64,000 nucleotides of DNA from Streptomyces sp. NBC_00285 (lineage in GTDB: Bacteria; Actinomycetota; Actinomycetes; Streptomycetales; Streptomycetaceae): assembly GCF_036174265.1 (NCBI RefSeq), contig NZ_CP108055.1:9672001-9736000 (forward strand), read 5' to 3'. Under the pieces are notes generated by a model. That model saw only the letters and a program-made list of their open reading frames with translations, searched no databases and had not been told where the DNA came from. Shown here in pieces: positions 43,934 through 53,315 of this stretch; position 1 is the first letter of the stretch; every line of letters begins with the position of its first letter. Made by a program: the position numbers and the translations under genes.

Positions 43934-45331
43934 ATGCACAGATCCAACTCCACCCCCAGTAGGTCCCAGATGAGCCGTCGGCTCCTCCTCACCGCCGCAG
44001 GAGCGGTCTCGTTGGGAGCCGCCCTGACCGCCTGCGGCGGCGGTGACAGCGGCGGCGGATCCGCCTCCTCGTCCTCGAAGCCGGTCAGCCAGGCCGATAT
44101 CGACAAGGCGATGAAGCAGCCCACCGAGCTGACGTTCTGGACGTGGGTTCCGGACATCGACCAGGAGGTCGCGCTCTTCGAGAAGAAGTACCCGGCGATC
44201 AAGGTCAAGGTCGTCAACGCGGGCCAGGGCGTGCAGCACTACACGAAGCTGCGCACGGCGATCAAGGCCGGCAGCGGCGCCCCGGACGTGGCGCAGATGG
44301 AGTACCAGGCCATCCCCACGTTCACGATCACGGACAGCCTCCTGGACCTGAGCCCGTACGGCGCGGCCAAGCTGAAGGACACGTTCGTCGACTGGACCTG
44401 GGGACAGGTCAGCGGCCCCAAGGGCGAGATCTGGGCGATCCCGCAGGACACCGGCCCGATGGGCATGCTGTACCGGGCGGACATCTTCGAGAAGCACGGC
44501 ATCGAACCGCCGAAGACCTGGGACGACTTCGCCGCCGCGGCCCGCAAGCTGCACAAGGCCGACCCGGAGATCTACCTGACCAACCTGGCCGGCAACGAGG
44601 CGGCCGCCTGGCACGGCCTGCTCTGGCAGGCGGGCGCCAAGCCCTACGCCACCTCCGGCAAGGGCAACGTCTCCATCGACGTCGACGACGCGATCTCCAA
44701 GAAGCTCGCCGCCTACTGGGGCGGGCTGGCTCAGGAGGGCGTCATCGGTGTCGAGCCGGACTTCACCGACGCCTGGTTCTCCGCGCTCAACAAGGGCAAG
44801 TACGCCACCTGGATCACCGCCGCCTGGGGCCCGGTCTTCCTCGCCGGCTCGGCCAAGTCCACCGCGGGCAAGTGGCGCGCCGCCCCCCTTCCGCAGTGGG
44901 ACGCGTCGAAGCCCAGCTCGGGCAACTGGGGCGGCTCGACCAGCGCGGTCATCAGGGCGAGCAAGAACCCGATCGCGGCCGCCGTGTTCGCGCAGTTCCT
45001 GAACAGCGACCCGGCCAGCGCGAAGCTGTTCAACACCAAGCAGTCGTTCTTCCCGGCGACCAAGCCCCTGCTCGCGGACCCGTCCTTCACCGGTGCCGCC
45101 GCCTCCTTCTACGGCGGACAGAAGGTCAACCAGGAGTTCGCCGACATCGGCGAGACGGTCAGCCCCGACTTCCAGTGGCCGCCCTTCCTCGACCAGGCCG
45201 TCACCGACTGGACCGAGACCGTGGGCACGGCCCTCACCAGGAAGAAGGACGCCGTCGCCGCGCTCGACGCGTGGCAGTCGCGCCTCACCACCTACGCCAA
45301 GGCCCAGGGCTTCACCGTCAAGACCCCGTGA
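43934..45331 (+). CDS. ABC sugar-binding lipoprotein
   Basis: 465 aa from ATG 43934 with GGGAG upstream. N-terminal SRRLLLTAAGAVSLG with lipobox LTAC (C34) marks a Tat-type or Sec lipoprotein anchored outside the membrane. The mature part is a family-1 extracellular solute-binding protein (LTFWTWVPDIDQEVALFEKK, GAPDVAQMEYQAIPTF, IWAIPQDTGPMGMLYRADIF, AWGPVFLAGSAKS). It captures a sugar or short oligosaccharide for the two permeases that follow. An ATPase is not encoded here, so the shared MsiK-type ATPase of streptomycetes probably energises it. The ligand is inferred to be arabinose or arabino-oligosaccharide. Confidence 0.93.
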   Translation: MHRSNSTPSRSQMSRRLLLTAAGAVSLGAALTACGGGDSGGGSASSSSKPVSQADIDKAMKQPTELTFWTWVPDIDQEVALFEKKYPAIKVKVVNAGQGVQHYTKLRTAIKAGSGAPDVAQMEYQAIPTFTITDSLLDLSPYGAAKLKDTFVDWTWGQVSGPKGEIWAIPQDTGPMGMLYRADIFEKHGIEPPKTWDDFAAAARKLHKADPEIYLTNLAGNEAAAWHGLLWQAGAKPYATSGKGNVSIDVDDAISKKLAAYWGGLAQEGVIGVEPDFTDAWFSALNKGKYATWITAAWGPVFLAGSAKSTAGKWRAAPLPQWDASKPSSGNWGGSTSAVIRASKNPIAAAVFAQFLNSDPASAKLFNTKQSFFPATKPLLADPSFTGAAASFYGGQKVNQEFADIGETVSPDFQWPPFLDQAVTDWTETVGTALTRKKDAVAALDAWQSRLTTYAKAQGFTVKTP

Positions 45332-45414
45332 TGCCCGGCGGGTCCCGCATCGATGCCCTCAGGTGTCGACGCGGGGCCCGCCCCCAGGCCAGCCCTTCCC
45401 CCAAGAAAGGCCCG

Positions 45415-46356
45415 ATGATGACTGCCACAACCGTGGCCTCCACCGAGGAGCCGCGCCGAGCGGGGCCGAAGAGTCGCCGACTCGGTGGCCTGCGTCAAGG
45501 TGCGGCAGGTCCGCTGTTCGTCGCACCCTTCATGGTGCTGTTCCTGCTGGTGTTCCTCGCACCGCTCGGCTACGCCGCCTATCTCAGCCTGTTCCGGGAA
45601 AAGCTCATCGGTGGCAACGCGTTCGTCGGGCTGGACAACTACGTGACGGCCCTGAAGGACCCGCTCCTGCGGGAAGGGGTCGTGCGGGTCGCGACGTTCT
45701 TCGTCATCCAGGTCCCGCTGATGCTCGTGCTGGCCCTGGTCTTCGCGCTCGCCCTCGACAGCGGCCTGCTGCGCCTGGCCCGGGTGATCCGTCTGGGCAT
45801 CTTCGTCCCCTACGCCGTCCCGAGCGTGGTCGCAACCCTCATGTGGGGCTATCTGTACGGGCCGGACTACGGGCCGTTCGCCCAGCTCAGCGAGAAACTC
45901 GGCCTGCCGGTCCCGCACTTCCTCAGCGACGGATGGATGCTGGGCAGCCTGGCGAACGTCGTGACCTGGGAGTTCGTCGGCTACAACATGATCATCCTGT
46001 ACGCGGCCCTGCGGACCGTCCCCCAGGAACTGTACGAGGCCGCGGCCATGGACGGCGCCGGTGCCTGGCGGACCGCCTGGTCCATCAAGCTCCCCGCCCT
46101 GCGCCCCGCGCTCCTGCTCACCCTGCTGTTCTCCGTGATCGGCAGCTTCCAGCTCTTCAACGAACCGAAGCTGCTGCAGCCCATCGCGCCCGACGTCATC
46201 GACAACTCGTACACCGCGAACCTGTACGCCTACTCCCTCGCCTTCACCGGCCAGCAGGTCAACTACTCGGCCGCGGTGTCCTTCTTCCTCGGCCTGATCA
46301 TCGTGATCTTCTCCTACGCCGTCCTGTTCTTCGCGAACCGCAGGAGGACCTCGTGA
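45415..46356 (+). CDS. ABC sugar permease (MalF/UgpA type)
   Basis: 313 aa from ATG 45415 (ATG 45418 equally possible), AAAGG upstream. About six membrane helices, starting GPLFVAPFMVLFLLVFLAPL. The EAA loop is YEAAAMDGAGAWRTAWSIKL. It pairs with the next permease; the start codon of that gene overlaps its stop (GTGA). Confidence 0.93.
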   Translation: MMTATTVASTEEPRRAGPKSRRLGGLRQGAAGPLFVAPFMVLFLLVFLAPLGYAAYLSLFREKLIGGNAFVGLDNYVTALKDPLLREGVVRVATFFVIQVPLMLVLALVFALALDSGLLRLARVIRLGIFVPYAVPSVVATLMWGYLYGPDYGPFAQLSEKLGLPVPHFLSDGWMLGSLANVVTWEFVGYNMIILYAALRTVPQELYEAAAMDGAGAWRTAWSIKLPALRPALLLTLLFSVIGSFQLFNEPKLLQPIAPDVIDNSYTANLYAYSLAFTGQQVNYSAAVSFFLGLIIVIFSYAVLFFANRRRTS

Positions 46357-47300
46357 CGACCACGACCCCCACATCCCCGTCCCCGTCGGCCACCAGCGCC
46401 ACCACGACCGGCGCCTCGCGGACAGCTCGACGACCCCGCCGCCGGTCGACCGGGCGCCGCAGCACGCCGCTGACCATCGTCATGCTGGCCGTCCTGGCCT
46501 ACTTCCTCCTGCCGCTGTTCTGGCTCGCCATCTCAGCGACCAAGAGCACCCAGGACCTGTTCACCAGCTTCGGCCTGTGGTTCTCGCACACGCCGCAACT
46601 CCTTGAGAACATCCGGGAGACGTTCACGCACGACGACGGCGTCTTCCTGCACTGGCTCCTCAACACGGTCCTGTACTCCGTCGGCAGCGCCATCGGTGCC
46701 GCGCTCCTGGCCGCCGCGGCAGGCTACGGGTTCGCCAAGTACCGGTTCCGTGGCAACAACGCGGCCTTCGCCCTGATACTCGGCGCCATCATGATCCCGA
46801 CCACCGCCCTTGCCATCCCCACCTACCTGCTCTTCGCGAAGGTGGACCTGGTCAACACTCCCTGGGCGATCGTCCTGCCCTCCCTGGTCAGCCCGTTCGG
46901 CCTCTACCTCATGCGTGTCTACGCGGCGGACGCCGTCCCGGACAGCCTCCTGGAGGCCGCCCGCATCGACGGGGCCGGCGAACTGCGGATCTTCTTCACC
47001 ATCGCGATGCGACTGCTGGCCCCGGGCCTGGTGACCGTGGTGCTGTTCACGCTGGTGGCGACCTGGAACAACTACTTCCTGCCGCTGATCATGCTGAACG
47101 ACCCGAAGCTGTACCCCGTGACGGTCGGCCTCTCCTCCTGGGCGTCCCAGGCCGTCGGCGGCGGCAGTGGCGCGAACAGCAACATGCTCGCGCTCGTCGT
47201 GACCGGCTCCCTCATCTCCATCATCCCGCTCGTCGTCGCCTTCCTGCTCCTGCAGCGGTACTGGCAGAGCGGCCTGGCCACCGGCGGCGTCAAGCAGTAA
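46353..47300 (+). CDS. ABC sugar permease (MalG/UgpE type)
   Basis: 315 aa from GTG 46353, AGGAGG upstream. A long Thr/Ser/Arg cytosolic leader of about 40 residues precedes six helices (LTIVMLAVLAYFLLPLFWLA). The EAA loop is LEAARIDGAGELRIFFTIAM. It is translationally coupled to the preceding permease and followed after 67 bp by the GH42 gene. Confidence 0.93.
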   Translation: MTTTTPTSPSPSATSATTTGASRTARRPRRRSTGRRSTPLTIVMLAVLAYFLLPLFWLAISATKSTQDLFTSFGLWFSHTPQLLENIRETFTHDDGVFLHWLLNTVLYSVGSAIGAALLAAAAGYGFAKYRFRGNNAAFALILGAIMIPTTALAIPTYLLFAKVDLVNTPWAIVLPSLVSPFGLYLMRVYAADAVPDSLLEAARIDGAGELRIFFTIAMRLLAPGLVTVVLFTLVATWNNYFLPLIMLNDPKLYPVTVGLSSWASQAVGGGSGANSNMLALVVTGSLISIIPLVVAFLLLQRYWQSGLATGGVKQ

Positions 47301-47367
47301 CTGCCGGCCGACGACAGCGCCGACGCACCGGCCCGCTTCCCCCCAACGACTCTTCGGAGGTTCCCCC

Positions 47368-49515
47368 ATGGCGGTTCTGCCCGCCCGTGTCCTCTTCGGT
47401 GCCGCGTACTACCACGAGTACACGCCCGCCTACGACCCCCAACTGCAGCCCGACGAACAGCTGAAGACCGACCTCGACCTGATGGCCGAGGCCAACTTCA
47501 CCGTGATCCGGGTCGGCGAGTCGGTCTGGTCGACCTGGGAACCGCAGAACGGGACGTTCGACCTCGACTGGCTGCAGCCGGTCCTCGACGGCGCCCACGA
47601 GCGCGGCATCTCCGTCGTCCTCGGCACGCCGACATACGCCGCACCGCTGTGGCTGGCCCGGCAGTACCCGGAGATCACGGGGGAGCGGCGCACCGGCGAA
47701 CGGCTCGGCTGGGGCGCCCGGCAGGAGGTCGACTTCACCCACCCCGCCTTCCGCTTCCACGCCGAGCGGATCATCCGCAAGATCGCCGCACGCTACGCCG
47801 ACCACCCGGCGATCATCGGCTGGCAGGTCGACAACGAGCCCGGTCTGCACCTCTTCCACAACCGCGGTGTCTTCCAGCGCTTCGTGGACCACCTGCGCGA
47901 GAAGTACGGCGACGTCGAGACCCTCAACCGGGAATGGGGCCTGGTCTACTGGTCGCACCAGCTGTCGACGTGGGCCGACCTGTGGACACCGGACGGCAAC
48001 GAACAGCCCCAGTACGACGTGGCATGGCGGGAGTTCCAGGCCCGCCAGGTCACCGAGTTCATCGGCTGGCAGGCCGACCTGGTCCGTGAGTACGCGGGGC
48101 CCGAGCACTTCGTCACCACGTGCATCTCCTACACCCGGCAGGGCGTGGAGGACGACGAGATGACCGACCGCCTCGACATCGCCTCCGGCAACCCGTACTA
48201 CGACATGCAGGACGGCCTGCTGCTGCCCGACCCCACCCCGGACGAGCACGAGCAGATCTGGAAGACCACCGGTGTGTGGTCGATGTACCAGACCGCGGAC
48301 TGGATGTTCTCCTCCCGCCAGGCACCCTTCCTGGTCACCGAGACCAACGCGAACTCCATCGGCTTCCCCTGGGACAACCGCCCCGGCTACGACGGCCAGT
48401 GGCGCCAGACCGCCTGGGCACACGTGGCTCGCGGTGCCCGGATGATCGAGTACTGGCAGTGGCAGACCCTGCGCTTCGGCGCGGAGACCTACTGGGGCGG
48501 AGTCCTGCCGCACAGCGGCCGGCCGGGCCGCACCTACGCCGAAGTCGCCCGTCTGGGCGCCGAGTTCGACAAGGCGGGCCCGCTCGTCGCCGGGCTCGAA
48601 CCCGATGCCGACATCACGATGGTCTACTCGACGCCCAGCAAGTGGCTGATGCAGAAGTACCCGCCGCTGTCCAAGCCGGACGGTTCACCGGACCCGGCCT
48701 CCTACCACCGTATCTTCGACCCCTTCTACCGCGGCGCCTTCGACGCCGGGCGCCAGGTACGCATCGTGCACGTCGCGCAGCTGGTCGAGGACACGGCACC
48801 GGAGGAGGCCGCGCGCCGCCACCCCGTACTGGTCGTGCCGGCGCTGTACATCGCCACCGATGTCGCCCTCGACTGGCTCACCTCCTACGCCCACGCCGGC
48901 GGTCACCTCGTCCTCGGCCCCCGCACCGGATACGCCGACCACGAGGCCCGCGCCCGGATCGACAGGGCCCCCGGCCGTCTCACCGAGGCCGCGGGTGTGC
49001 ACTACGACGAGTTCAGCAACCTGACGGGGACCGTACCGGTCCGCGGTGTGGACGGCGGTCTCCTCGACGTGCCCGTCGACGCGACGGCGACGCACTGGCT
49101 CGAAGGGCTCACGCCGGTCGACGCCGAGGCGCTGGCCACCTACGAGCACCCGCACTTCGGGCGCTGGCCCGCCGTCACCACCCGTGTACACGGAGCCGGC
49201 CGTGTCACCTGCGTGGGCACGGTCCCGGGCCGTGACCTCGCCAGGTCACTGGCCGCCTGGATGGCGCCGGACCCGCGCGGAGGTTGGCGGGAACTGCCCG
49301 AGTCCGTGACCGTCACGACCGGGACCTCGCCGGACGGGCGGCACGTCCACATCATCCACAACTGGAGCTGGGAGCCCGCACGGGTCCCCTCTCCGGTGCA
49401 CCTGTCCGACGTCCTGAACGGCGACGCCGTACCGGCAGGTACGGAGGTGGACCTGGGCCCGTGGGATGTCCGCGTCCTGGTCGCCGAGGACGACGGCACC
49501 CCCCGGGACGCCTGA
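47368..49515 (+). CDS. GH42 beta-galactosidase / alpha-L-arabinopyranosidase-like
   Basis: 715 aa from ATG 47368, GGAGG upstream. No signal peptide, so intracellular. The GH42 TIM barrel shows acid/base E157 (GWQVDNEPGLH) and nucleophile E325 (LVTETNANS), then the trimerisation/Rossmann-like domain (VVPALYIATDVALDWL) and a beta C-terminal domain. The length fits GH42. Members cleave beta-galactosides, and some cleave alpha-L-arabinopyranosides. Next to arabinose genes it probably trims imported arabinogalactan or arabino-oligosaccharides. Confidence 0.9.
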   Translation: MAVLPARVLFGAAYYHEYTPAYDPQLQPDEQLKTDLDLMAEANFTVIRVGESVWSTWEPQNGTFDLDWLQPVLDGAHERGISVVLGTPTYAAPLWLARQYPEITGERRTGERLGWGARQEVDFTHPAFRFHAERIIRKIAARYADHPAIIGWQVDNEPGLHLFHNRGVFQRFVDHLREKYGDVETLNREWGLVYWSHQLSTWADLWTPDGNEQPQYDVAWREFQARQVTEFIGWQADLVREYAGPEHFVTTCISYTRQGVEDDEMTDRLDIASGNPYYDMQDGLLLPDPTPDEHEQIWKTTGVWSMYQTADWMFSSRQAPFLVTETNANSIGFPWDNRPGYDGQWRQTAWAHVARGARMIEYWQWQTLRFGAETYWGGVLPHSGRPGRTYAEVARLGAEFDKAGPLVAGLEPDADITMVYSTPSKWLMQKYPPLSKPDGSPDPASYHRIFDPFYRGAFDAGRQVRIVHVAQLVEDTAPEEAARRHPVLVVPALYIATDVALDWLTSYAHAGGHLVLGPRTGYADHEARARIDRAPGRLTEAAGVHYDEFSNLTGTVPVRGVDGGLLDVPVDATATHWLEGLTPVDAEALATYEHPHFGRWPAVTTRVHGAGRVTCVGTVPGRDLARSLAAWMAPDPRGGWRELPESVTVTTGTSPDGRHVHIIHNWSWEPARVPSPVHLSDVLNGDAVPAGTEVDLGPWDVRVLVAEDDGTPRDA

Positions 49516-49622
49516 GCGGGCGTCCCTCCCCGACCGGGTCACCGAGCGGCCCCACAGCGCAGTGCACCGCGCCGGTGACCGAAGCCCCCCGCATCACCGT
49601 GATCGTTCTTGAAGGAGGAGTT

Positions 49623-51428
49623 ATGCAGAGAAGAAACCTGAGAAGGGCACTGGGAACCTTCGGCGCAGCGGCCGCGCTGCTGGCCATCCCCGCATCCGGT
49701 GCGCAGGCCTACAACCCGACCGGCGGGATCCTCTACCAGCTCGGCAGTGATGCGTGCCTGAAGGGGCGAGGCAACTGCGCGGTCTACCCGAAGACGGCCG
49801 AACTGCCCGGCGGGCGGCTGGTGGCGTCGTTCGAGAAGTCCACCGTCGTACCGAAGTCGGGCAGTGCGGACGGGCAGACCCTGCCGGTCTACAAGAGCGA
49901 CGACAGCGGGACGAGCTGGCAGCCGCTGTCCGAGGTCAAGGCACCGGCGTACCTGTCCACCGACCCCAAGTACGCCAAGTACACGAGCAACTGGACCAAC
50001 CCCTACCTCTACGTGCTCCCGCAGAGCGTCGGCGGGCTCAAGGCCGGCACGCTGCTCCTGGCGAGTGTCGTCTCCGGTGACGACTACTACTACAAGGAGC
50101 ACAAGGCGGCCGATCCGAACTGGACGCCGTCCAACGACGGTGACCGCAGCGACCTGGCCATCGCCCTGTACTCCAGCACCGACCAGGGCAGCAGCTGGAA
50201 GGTCGTCAACGTCATCGCCACCGGAGGCTGGCAGGGAGGCAGCGCGGGCGCGGTCGGGCAGAACATCGCCACCGCCAACAAGAACCAGCAGGTGGACCCG
50301 CTCTGGGAGCCGTACCTGATGGTCTACCAGGGCAAACTGGTCTGCTACTACTCCGACGAGAACGACTACACCGGCTTCGACCCGGTCACCGGCGTCCCGA
50401 AGAAGGACCCCGCCAACGACACGGCGACCGACTCGCACGGCCAGATTCTCGTGCACCGTACCTGGGACGGCAGGAAGGCCGACTGGAGCGGTCCCGTCGT
50501 CGACATATCCGGCTCCGTCCAGGACATGGGCGGTGGCAAGACCGAGATCGGCGGCGGCAGGCCGGGCATGACCAACGTCGTCACCACCACCGACGGCAGG
50601 TGGATGCTCACCTTCGAGTACTGGGGCGGAGGGGCCAACACCCGGTACGTCATCGCCGACAACCCGCTGAAGTTCTTCCGCGGCCCCCAGACCGGCATGT
50701 CCGTCGGCTCGCTCCCGGTCGTCGCCGGCTCCCACCCCCTCGCGGGCGGCGGCAGCCCTGTTCTGATCCGGCTCCCCGACGGCCGCCTGGTGTACAACGC
50801 GTCGAACAGCGGCGACGTCTGGGTCAACGAGAGCGGCCGCAGCGACGGCGTCTGGACGGAGTACCAGACCACCTCGCCGGCCGGTTACAGCCGCAACCTC
50901 CAGTACGTCGACGCCACCGGCCGCATCGCGATCCTCAACAACCAGGGCACGTCCACGATCGCCTACGCCGAGGTCGACCTCGGCGACACGGCCGGCACCT
51001 ACTACCGGCTGGTCAACCGCAAGACCGGCCAGGTGATCGGCACCGGCAACAAGACCAACGACGCCAACCTCGGCAACGCGGACACACCGGACGTGGTCCT
51101 GGAGGACTCCGGAGCGGCGGCCGACCCGGACACCCAGCAGTGGCACGTGGTGGACGAGCCGAACGGTGGTACGACCCTGCTGAACAGGTCGGGCGGGCGC
51201 GCGGCGGCCATCTGGACGGGCAACGCCACGGTCGGCCAGCGCATCGGCCAGTGGGTCGACAACAGTTCGACGGGCAGCTGGAACCTCGTCAAGACCTCGG
51301 ACGGCTACTACCGGCTCCAGGCCGTCAAGAACACCGCCCTCTACCTGACCGGCGCGTCCACCGGAGCACCCCTGACCCTCCAGAACACGGCCGCCGACGG
51401 CTCACAGGAGTGGAAGCTCGTTCGCTAG
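49623..51428 (+). CDS. Secreted GH93-like exo-arabinanase with C-terminal ricin-type lectin domain
   Basis: 601 aa from ATG 49623 with AAGGAGGA upstream. Signal peptide with RRALGTFGAAAALLAIPASG and cleavage after AQA. The catalytic part is an Asp-box beta-propeller (PVYKSDDSGTSWQPL; YSSTDQGSSWKVV; VDPLWEPYLMVYQGKLVCYY; EIGGGRPGMTNVVTTTDGRW), as in GH93 exo-1,5-alpha-L-arabinanases and related sialidase-fold enzymes. Residues about 459-601 form a ricin-like beta-trefoil (TYYRLVNRKTGQVIGTG; QQWHVVDE; QEWKLV) that binds polysaccharide. With araA/araB next to it, arabinan is the likely substrate, releasing arabinobiose for import. Confidence 0.82.
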   Translation: MQRRNLRRALGTFGAAAALLAIPASGAQAYNPTGGILYQLGSDACLKGRGNCAVYPKTAELPGGRLVASFEKSTVVPKSGSADGQTLPVYKSDDSGTSWQPLSEVKAPAYLSTDPKYAKYTSNWTNPYLYVLPQSVGGLKAGTLLLASVVSGDDYYYKEHKAADPNWTPSNDGDRSDLAIALYSSTDQGSSWKVVNVIATGGWQGGSAGAVGQNIATANKNQQVDPLWEPYLMVYQGKLVCYYSDENDYTGFDPVTGVPKKDPANDTATDSHGQILVHRTWDGRKADWSGPVVDISGSVQDMGGGKTEIGGGRPGMTNVVTTTDGRWMLTFEYWGGGANTRYVIADNPLKFFRGPQTGMSVGSLPVVAGSHPLAGGGSPVLIRLPDGRLVYNASNSGDVWVNESGRSDGVWTEYQTTSPAGYSRNLQYVDATGRIAILNNQGTSTIAYAEVDLGDTAGTYYRLVNRKTGQVIGTGNKTNDANLGNADTPDVVLEDSGAAADPDTQQWHVVDEPNGGTTLLNRSGGRAAAIWTGNATVGQRIGQWVDNSSTGSWNLVKTSDGYYRLQAVKNTALYLTGASTGAPLTLQNTAADGSQEWKLVR

Positions 51429-51454
51429 ACCCTCTGCTCTTCAGATCCTTTAAT

Positions 51455-51506
51455 AGGAACAGTGGTCGGAGGTCCGGCGATCCAGCCGGGCCCGACCACT
51501 GTTCCT
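51455..51506 (+). terminator. Strong hairpin after the GH93-like gene
   Basis: 15-bp perfect arms AGGAACAGTGGTCGG (51455-51469) and CCGACCACTGTTCCT (51492-51506), with a smaller CCGGC/GCCGG hairpin in the loop. It separates the importer-glycosidase operon from araBA. Confidence 0.8.
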
Positions 51507-51581
51507 GCCGGTTCAGAGGGACACTGAGCTTCCATTCATGAAGTCGAACAACATACGAAATGCCGAACAGAGGGCTGTGCG

Positions 51582-53264
51582 ATGGCGAATGACGAGAACG
51601 TAGGACCCTCCCTCTCCGATACCTATGTGGTGGGGGTGGATTACGGGACGTTGTCGGGTCGGGCTGTGGTGGTCCGTGTCCGTGATGGGGCGGAGTTGGG
51701 TTCTGCGGAGTATGTGTATCCGCATGGGGTGTTGGACCGTGTGTTGCCGGACGGGACGCGGTTGGGGCCGGACTGGGCGTTGCAGGTGCCGTCGGATTAT
51801 GTGGATGTGTTGCGTCATGCGGTGCCGGCGGCGTTGACGGCCGCGGGGGTGCGGGCGGAGCAGGTGGTGGGGATCGGGACGGATTTCACGGCGTGCACGA
51901 TGGTTGCGGTGCTGGCCGACGGGACGCCGTTGTGTGAGGTGGAGGGTCTGGCGGGGCGTCCGCATGCGTATGTGAAGTTGTGGCGTCATCATGCGGCGCA
52001 GGCGCAGGCGGACCGGATCACCGCGTTGGCGGGGGAGCGTAAGGAAGCCTGGCTGCAGCGGTACGGGGGGAAGATTTCTTCGGAGTGGGAGTTCGCGAAG
52101 GCGTTGCAGTTGCTGGAGGAGGATCCGGAGCTGTATCACCGGATGGAGCGGTGGGTGGAGGCGGCGGACTGGATCGTGTGGCAGTTGTGCGGCACGTATG
52201 TCCGTAACGCCTGCACGGCCGGGTACAAGGGCCAGCTCCAGGAGGGTGTCTACCCGACGCGGGAGTATCTGGCGGCGCTGAACCCGCAGTTCGCGGACTT
52301 TGTGGCGGACAAGCTGGAGCATCCGATCGGTCAGCTGGGCGGGCGGGCCGGGTCGCTGACGGCGGAGGCGGCGGCGTGGACGGGCCTGCCGGAGGGCATC
52401 GCGGTGTGTGTCGGCAACGTGGACGCGCATGTCACGGCGCCCGCGGCGGGAGCCGTTCAGCCGGGGCAGATGGTGGCCATCATGGGCACCTCGACGTGTC
52501 ATGTGATGAGTTCGGACCAGCAGGGCATGGTGCCGGGCATGTGCGGGGTCGTGGACGGGGGGATCCTGCCCGGGCTGTGGGGGTATGAGGCAGGGCAGAG
52601 CGGGGTCGGCGACATTTTCGGCTGGTTCATCCGGACCGGTTTCCCCGCCGCCTATGCGGAGCAGGCTGCCGCGCTGGGTCAGGATCCGCACGAGTATCTG
52701 ACCGGGCTGGCGGCCGGGCAGCAGGTGGGGGAGCACGGTCTGGTCGCATTGGACTGGCACAGCGGCAACCGTTCCGTCCTGGTCGACCACGATCTGAGCG
52801 GTGTGATCGTGGGCCAGACCCTGTCGACCCGTCCCGAGGACATCTACCGGGCGTTGCTGGAGGCGACCGCGTTCGGGACGCGGACCATCATCGAGGCGTT
52901 CGAAGCCTCGGGGGTGCCGGTGGGTGAGCTGATCATCGCGGGCGGGCTGACGAAGAACGCCCTGCTCATGCAGATCTACGCCGACGTCACCCGGCTGCCG
53001 CTGAGCGTGATCGCCTCCACGCAGGGTCCCGCGCTGGGTGCGGCCATGCACGCCGCGGTCGCGGCCGGCGCCTACCCCGACATCCAGGCCTGCGCCCGCT
53101 CGATGGGCAAGGCCGAACGCGGTGTGTATCAGCCCGACCCCGACCGGGCCGCCGCCTACGACCGCCTCTACGCCGAATACCAGCTCCTGCACGACTACTT
53201 CGGCCGCGGCACCAACCAGGTCATGCACCGCCTGCGCACCCTCCGCGCCCAAGCCATGGCCTGA
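51582..53264 (+). CDS. araB: L-ribulokinase
   Basis: 560 aa from ATG 51582. An FGGY kinase that phosphorylates L-ribulose to L-ribulose-5-phosphate: YVVGVDYGTLSGRAVVVRVR (phosphate 1), GIGTDFTACTMVAVLADGTP, WEFAKALQLLEEDPELYHRM, AIMGTSTCHVMSSDQQGMVP, IIAGGLTKNALLMQIYADVT. Complete. The first two thirds use G- and T-rich codons (GTG, GGG, TTG), unlike the C-ending codons of the last third and of araA, which suggests a mosaic origin. It is followed after 51 bp by araA. A separate promoter after the upstream terminator is expected at 51507-51580 but no clear box was found. Confidence 0.93.
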   Translation: MANDENVGPSLSDTYVVGVDYGTLSGRAVVVRVRDGAELGSAEYVYPHGVLDRVLPDGTRLGPDWALQVPSDYVDVLRHAVPAALTAAGVRAEQVVGIGTDFTACTMVAVLADGTPLCEVEGLAGRPHAYVKLWRHHAAQAQADRITALAGERKEAWLQRYGGKISSEWEFAKALQLLEEDPELYHRMERWVEAADWIVWQLCGTYVRNACTAGYKGQLQEGVYPTREYLAALNPQFADFVADKLEHPIGQLGGRAGSLTAEAAAWTGLPEGIAVCVGNVDAHVTAPAAGAVQPGQMVAIMGTSTCHVMSSDQQGMVPGMCGVVDGGILPGLWGYEAGQSGVGDIFGWFIRTGFPAAYAEQAAALGQDPHEYLTGLAAGQQVGEHGLVALDWHSGNRSVLVDHDLSGVIVGQTLSTRPEDIYRALLEATAFGTRTIIEAFEASGVPVGELIIAGGLTKNALLMQIYADVTRLPLSVIASTQGPALGAAMHAAVAAGAYPDIQACARSMGKAERGVYQPDPDRAAAYDRLYAEYQLLHDYFGRGTNQVMHRLRTLRAQAMA

Positions 53265-53315
53265 CACCGGCCCGTCCGTTGTAGTCGATCCCCTTTTTTT
53301 GGAAGGAACACCTTC

